Assembly (NCBI RefSeq): GCF_019430945.1 | Contig: NZ_JAHYCB010000011.1 | Coordinates: 1-64,000, forward strand | Length of the DNA stretch: 64,000 nt | Direction of reading: 5' to 3' | Source of the DNA: Neorhizobium populisoli | GTDB lineage: Bacteria > Pseudomonadota > Alphaproteobacteria > Rhizobiales > Rhizobiaceae | Shown: piece by piece, positions 61,572-64,000 of the stretch | Position numbering within the stretch: position 1 is the stretch's first letter | How the letters are laid out: every line of letters begins with the position of its first letter | The notes under the pieces: model-generated | Database searches by the model: none | Told to the model about the DNA's origin: nothing | The model's input: the letters and a program-made list of their open reading frames with translations, nothing else | Translations under genes and position numbers: made by a program

Positions 61572-64000
61572 ATGACATCCGCTTTTAACTTCCTGGCTCA
61601 CAATGGCGAGCTTGCCGCGCTCATTCGCAAGTTCGATTGGAACGCAACCTCCCTCGGATGCCCTTCGCAATGGCCGCAAGCGGTCAAGGTAACTGTGACG
61701 ACGATACTCCAGACTCCGGTCCCCATAGTTACCCTGTGGGGCGAAGATGGTGTGATGATTTACAATGACGCCTATTCTGTCTTTGCTGGGGGACGGCACC
61801 CCGGGTTGCTCGGATCAAGGGTGCGGGAGGGCTGGCCGGAAGTGGCCGACTTCAACGACAACGTGATGAACGTCGTGCTTTCGGGGAAGACGCTTGCCTA
61901 CAAGGATCAGGAATTTACCCTCCACCGAAACGAAAGGCCCGAGCAGGTTTTCATCAACCTCGACTACTCGCCGATCATGGACGATGAGGGCAGGCCCTGC
62001 GGTGTCATGGCGATCGTTGTTGAATCCACCGCGAAAGTAATCGCAGAGCGCTGGAGCCCCGGCGAGCAGGAGCGCCTGCGTCTTTTGTTCGAGCAGGCGC
62101 CGGGTTTCGTGGCGATGCTGAGAGGGCCCGATCATGTGTTCGAACTGACGAATGCGGCATATCGCCAACTCGTCGGGCACCGGGAGGTCATAGGATTGCC
62201 GATCCGGCAAGCGTTGCCCGACCTTCGCGGGCAGGGGTTCTTCGAGCGTCTTGACGAAGTATACCGGTCGGGCGTCGCCTTCGAGAGCAACGCACTTGTT
62301 GTCGACTTCCAGCCTTCGGAAAACTCCAGCGTCGAACGGAGGTATGTCGATCTCGTCTATCAACCGGTATCAGATACGGCTGGTGGCGTCGTCGGTATTT
62401 TCGCGCAAGGCACCGATGTCACCGATCGCGTGCTCGCCGAAGAGCGCTTAAGGGCTAGCGAGAGGCAGAGCCGCCAGATTATCGACGGCGCCACCGACTA
62501 CGCAATCTTCGCGCTTGGCCTCGATGGCCGAATTGTGCGTTGGAACGAAGGCGCTTACCGGATCTTCGGGTGGACCGAGGCCGAAATGACCGGATCGAAC
62601 TGGGAGGTACTATTCACCCAGGAAGATCGCGCGTCCGGGAAGGCAGCCGAGGCAACTGAGACCGCCCTTCAAGCCGGCAGCGCCCATCACGAACGCTGGC
62701 ATGTGCGCAAGACCGGCGAACGGTTCTGGGCGGACGGTGAGATCAGCACGATCCGCGACGAGGACGGCAAAACAAGCGGCTTCGTGAAGGTCCTGAGAGA
62801 CAAAACGAAGGAGCATCTTGCGGCGGAGGCGCTCCTTGAAGCCGAGGCAAGGCTGCGCAGGGCGCAGGAGGCGGGCGGCGTTGGCGTGTTCTCGCTCGAC
62901 CTCAAAGCGAATCTTCTTAGTCCGACTCCCGAATTCCGAAAGATCTATGGACTGCCGGATGCCGGGCCGGTTCCCATCGAGATGATCGAGGAACTGGTTT
63001 TTGAAGAGGACCGCGAGATCGGTTCCAATCGGCGCACGCGATCGTCGGGAGATTCGCCCCTCAACGTCGAATACAGGATCCGGCGCGCAGATGATGGCCG
63101 CAAGCGTGTCATCGCCCGCAAAGGCGAATTCGAATATGACCAGCAGGGAAAGCCTGTCCGGTTTGTTGGCGTGGTGCAGGACGTCACAGACCGCCGCCGG
63201 GCGCAACGTGAACTACGGGAAAGCGAGGCACGCTTTCGGGCGCTGACCCAAGCGCTGCCAAATCATGTGTGGACGGCTCGGCCGGACGGCCTGCTCGACT
63301 GGTTCAACGAGCGCGTTTACGAGTATTCCGGCCACCGGTCGGGAGAACTCGACGGCGTGGAATGGACGAAGATGGTCCATCCCGACGACCTTTCTGCAGC
63401 CGGACAACGTTGGCAACAGGCACTGGCCTCCGGCGAACCCTATGAAGCCGAGTTTCGTCTCCGGCAGGCCGATGACAACTATCGCTGGCACATCGCCCGC
63501 GCCGTGCCGATCCTCGACGACGACGGCGCTCTGGTCCGATGGATCGGCACGAACACAGACATCGAGGATCAGCGCGTGACCCGCGCGAAGCTTGAAGCTC
63601 TGAACCAGACCCTTGAGGAGCGTGTGGCGGAGCGGACAGCGGACCGCGACCGGATGTGGCGGCTTTCAACCGACCTGATGCTGGTCGCCAGCTTCGATGC
63701 GCGGATCGTTGCAATTAATCCAGCTTGGCGGACAAGCCTTGCGTGGACGGAAGAGGACCTGACAGGACGCTCGTTCATGGACCTCGTCCACGCCGATGAC
63801 AGGGAAGCTACCCTTGCCGAGGTCGGGAAGCTTGGCGACGGAGCGACCACTTTCCTTTTCGAGAACCGGTATCAGGCCAAGGACGGCAGCTACCGGACCA
63901 TATCCTGGACAGCTGTGCCCGACGATGCGTTCATCCACGCTGTCGGTCGCGATGTCACGGAAGAGCGGGAAGCGGCGCTTGCGCTCCGCAAGTCCGAAAT
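61572..64000 (+). CDS. Multi-PAS sensor protein, probably a histidine kinase, cut by the window edge
   Basis: One frame stays open from ATG 61572 to the window end (about 810 codons). At least five PAS/PAC domains follow each other: about 25-150 (LWGEDGVMIYNDAYSVFAG), 165-290 (FEQAPGFVAMLRGPDHVFEL), 300-410 (ATDYAIFALGLDGRIVRWNE), 420-545 (GGVGVFSLDLKANLLSPTPE) and 555-670 (LPNHVWTARPDGLLDWFNER), then a coiled coil and a sixth PAS from about 690. No kinase core is seen before the edge. The first domain is related to that of the hybrid kinase at 36734-39388. It is soluble, with no membrane segment. Confidence 0.85.
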   Translation, partial: MTSAFNFLAHNGELAALIRKFDWNATSLGCPSQWPQAVKVTVTTILQTPVPIVTLWGEDGVMIYNDAYSVFAGGRHPGLLGSRVREGWPEVADFNDNVMNVVLSGKTLAYKDQEFTLHRNERPEQVFINLDYSPIMDDEGRPCGVMAIVVESTAKVIAERWSPGEQERLRLLFEQAPGFVAMLRGPDHVFELTNAAYRQLVGHREVIGLPIRQALPDLRGQGFFERLDEVYRSGVAFESNALVVDFQPSENSSVERRYVDLVYQPVSDTAGGVVGIFAQGTDVTDRVLAEERLRASERQSRQIIDGATDYAIFALGLDGRIVRWNEGAYRIFGWTEAEMTGSNWEVLFTQEDRASGKAAEATETALQAGSAHHERWHVRKTGERFWADGEISTIRDEDGKTSGFVKVLRDKTKEHLAAEALLEAEARLRRAQEAGGVGVFSLDLKANLLSPTPEFRKIYGLPDAGPVPIEMIEELVFEEDREIGSNRRTRSSGDSPLNVEYRIRRADDGRKRVIARKGEFEYDQQGKPVRFVGVVQDVTDRRRAQRELRESEARFRALTQALPNHVWTARPDGLLDWFNERVYEYSGHRSGELDGVEWTKMVHPDDLSAAGQRWQQALASGEPYEAEFRLRQADDNYRWHIARAVPILDDDGALVRWIGTNTDIEDQRVTRAKLEALNQTLEERVAERTADRDRMWRLSTDLMLVASFDARIVAINPAWRTSLAWTEEDLTGRSFMDLVHADDREATLAEVGKLGDGATTFLFENRYQAKDGSYRTISWTAVPDDAFIHAVGRDVTEEREAALALRKSE

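Noticed and set aside
1..64000. tRNA, rRNA, CRISPR arrays, replication or partition genes
   Set aside because: No T-loop-like tRNA sequence, no regularly spaced repeats and no RepABC, ParAB or similar protein was seen on either strand.

Overview
The window looks like accessory DNA, probably a megaplasmid, chromid or island, from an alphaproteobacterium of the order Rhizobiales, most likely Rhizobiaceae. The grounds are high GC, rhizobial-type families (a SyrB-like fragment, a remnant of the rhizobial 'RHE_PE00001' family, HWE/PAS hybrid kinases, several soluble-tail chemoreceptors, UgpC-type sugar ABC systems), general-stress promoters of the alphaproteobacterial EcfG type (GGAAC-N17-GTT), and many decayed genes. 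I saw no tRNA, rRNA, CRISPR array or replication gene.

1-9 kb: a transglutaminase-like protein, a frameshifted cold-shock gene, an orphan antitoxin with a broken VapC toxin, an intact hipBA module with a palindromic operator, a dead nhaA copy, a CPA1 antiporter, a potassium-channel-like protein, a dead glycosyltransferase. 9-21.8 kb: chemoreceptors and signalling (two MCPs, HWE kinase, single-domain receiver, Crp/Fnr regulator), two ArsR-type loci that share an unusual partner domain, an intact nhaA under a candidate RNA switch, then a gene graveyard (umuC, Lrp, SMP-30 remnants). 21.8-30.2 kb: a LacI-controlled minus-strand operon with a binding protein, two permeases, a GH127 glycosidase, an ATPase and a PdxA-like dehydrogenase, which reads as uptake and breakdown of an L-arabinofuranoside-type sugar. 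30-33 kb: MgtC-like protein and EcfG-type stress genes (DUF2934, DUF2945, cspA).

33-42 kb: a DUF6929-like protein, a third MCP cut by one amber codon, a hybrid histidine kinase, a diguanylate cyclase. 42-48 kb: a tripartite tricarboxylate transporter (TctC/B/A) divergent around a GntR/LacI-hybrid regulator, with an adenylosuccinate-lyase-family enzyme. 48-51.7 kb: BrkB-like membrane protein, esterase and glutathione transferase behind a stress promoter, and a CPA1 antiporter tail. 52-56.5 kb: a tightly coupled three-gene mannose operon (phosphomannose isomerase, two-domain glycosyltransferase, GH130) whose ribosome site lies in a hairpin. 57-64 kb: an interrupted unknown gene, DUF3606, DUF808, CorA, an IS630 remnant, a DUF892 gene broken in its fifth codon, and a large PAS kinase running off the window.

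The common theme is osmotic, ionic and oxidative stress response plus environmental sensing and sugar or organic-acid scavenging. Single-base frameshifts and in-frame stops are unusually frequent; some may be sequencing errors, so every 'pseudogene' call should be read with that in mind.
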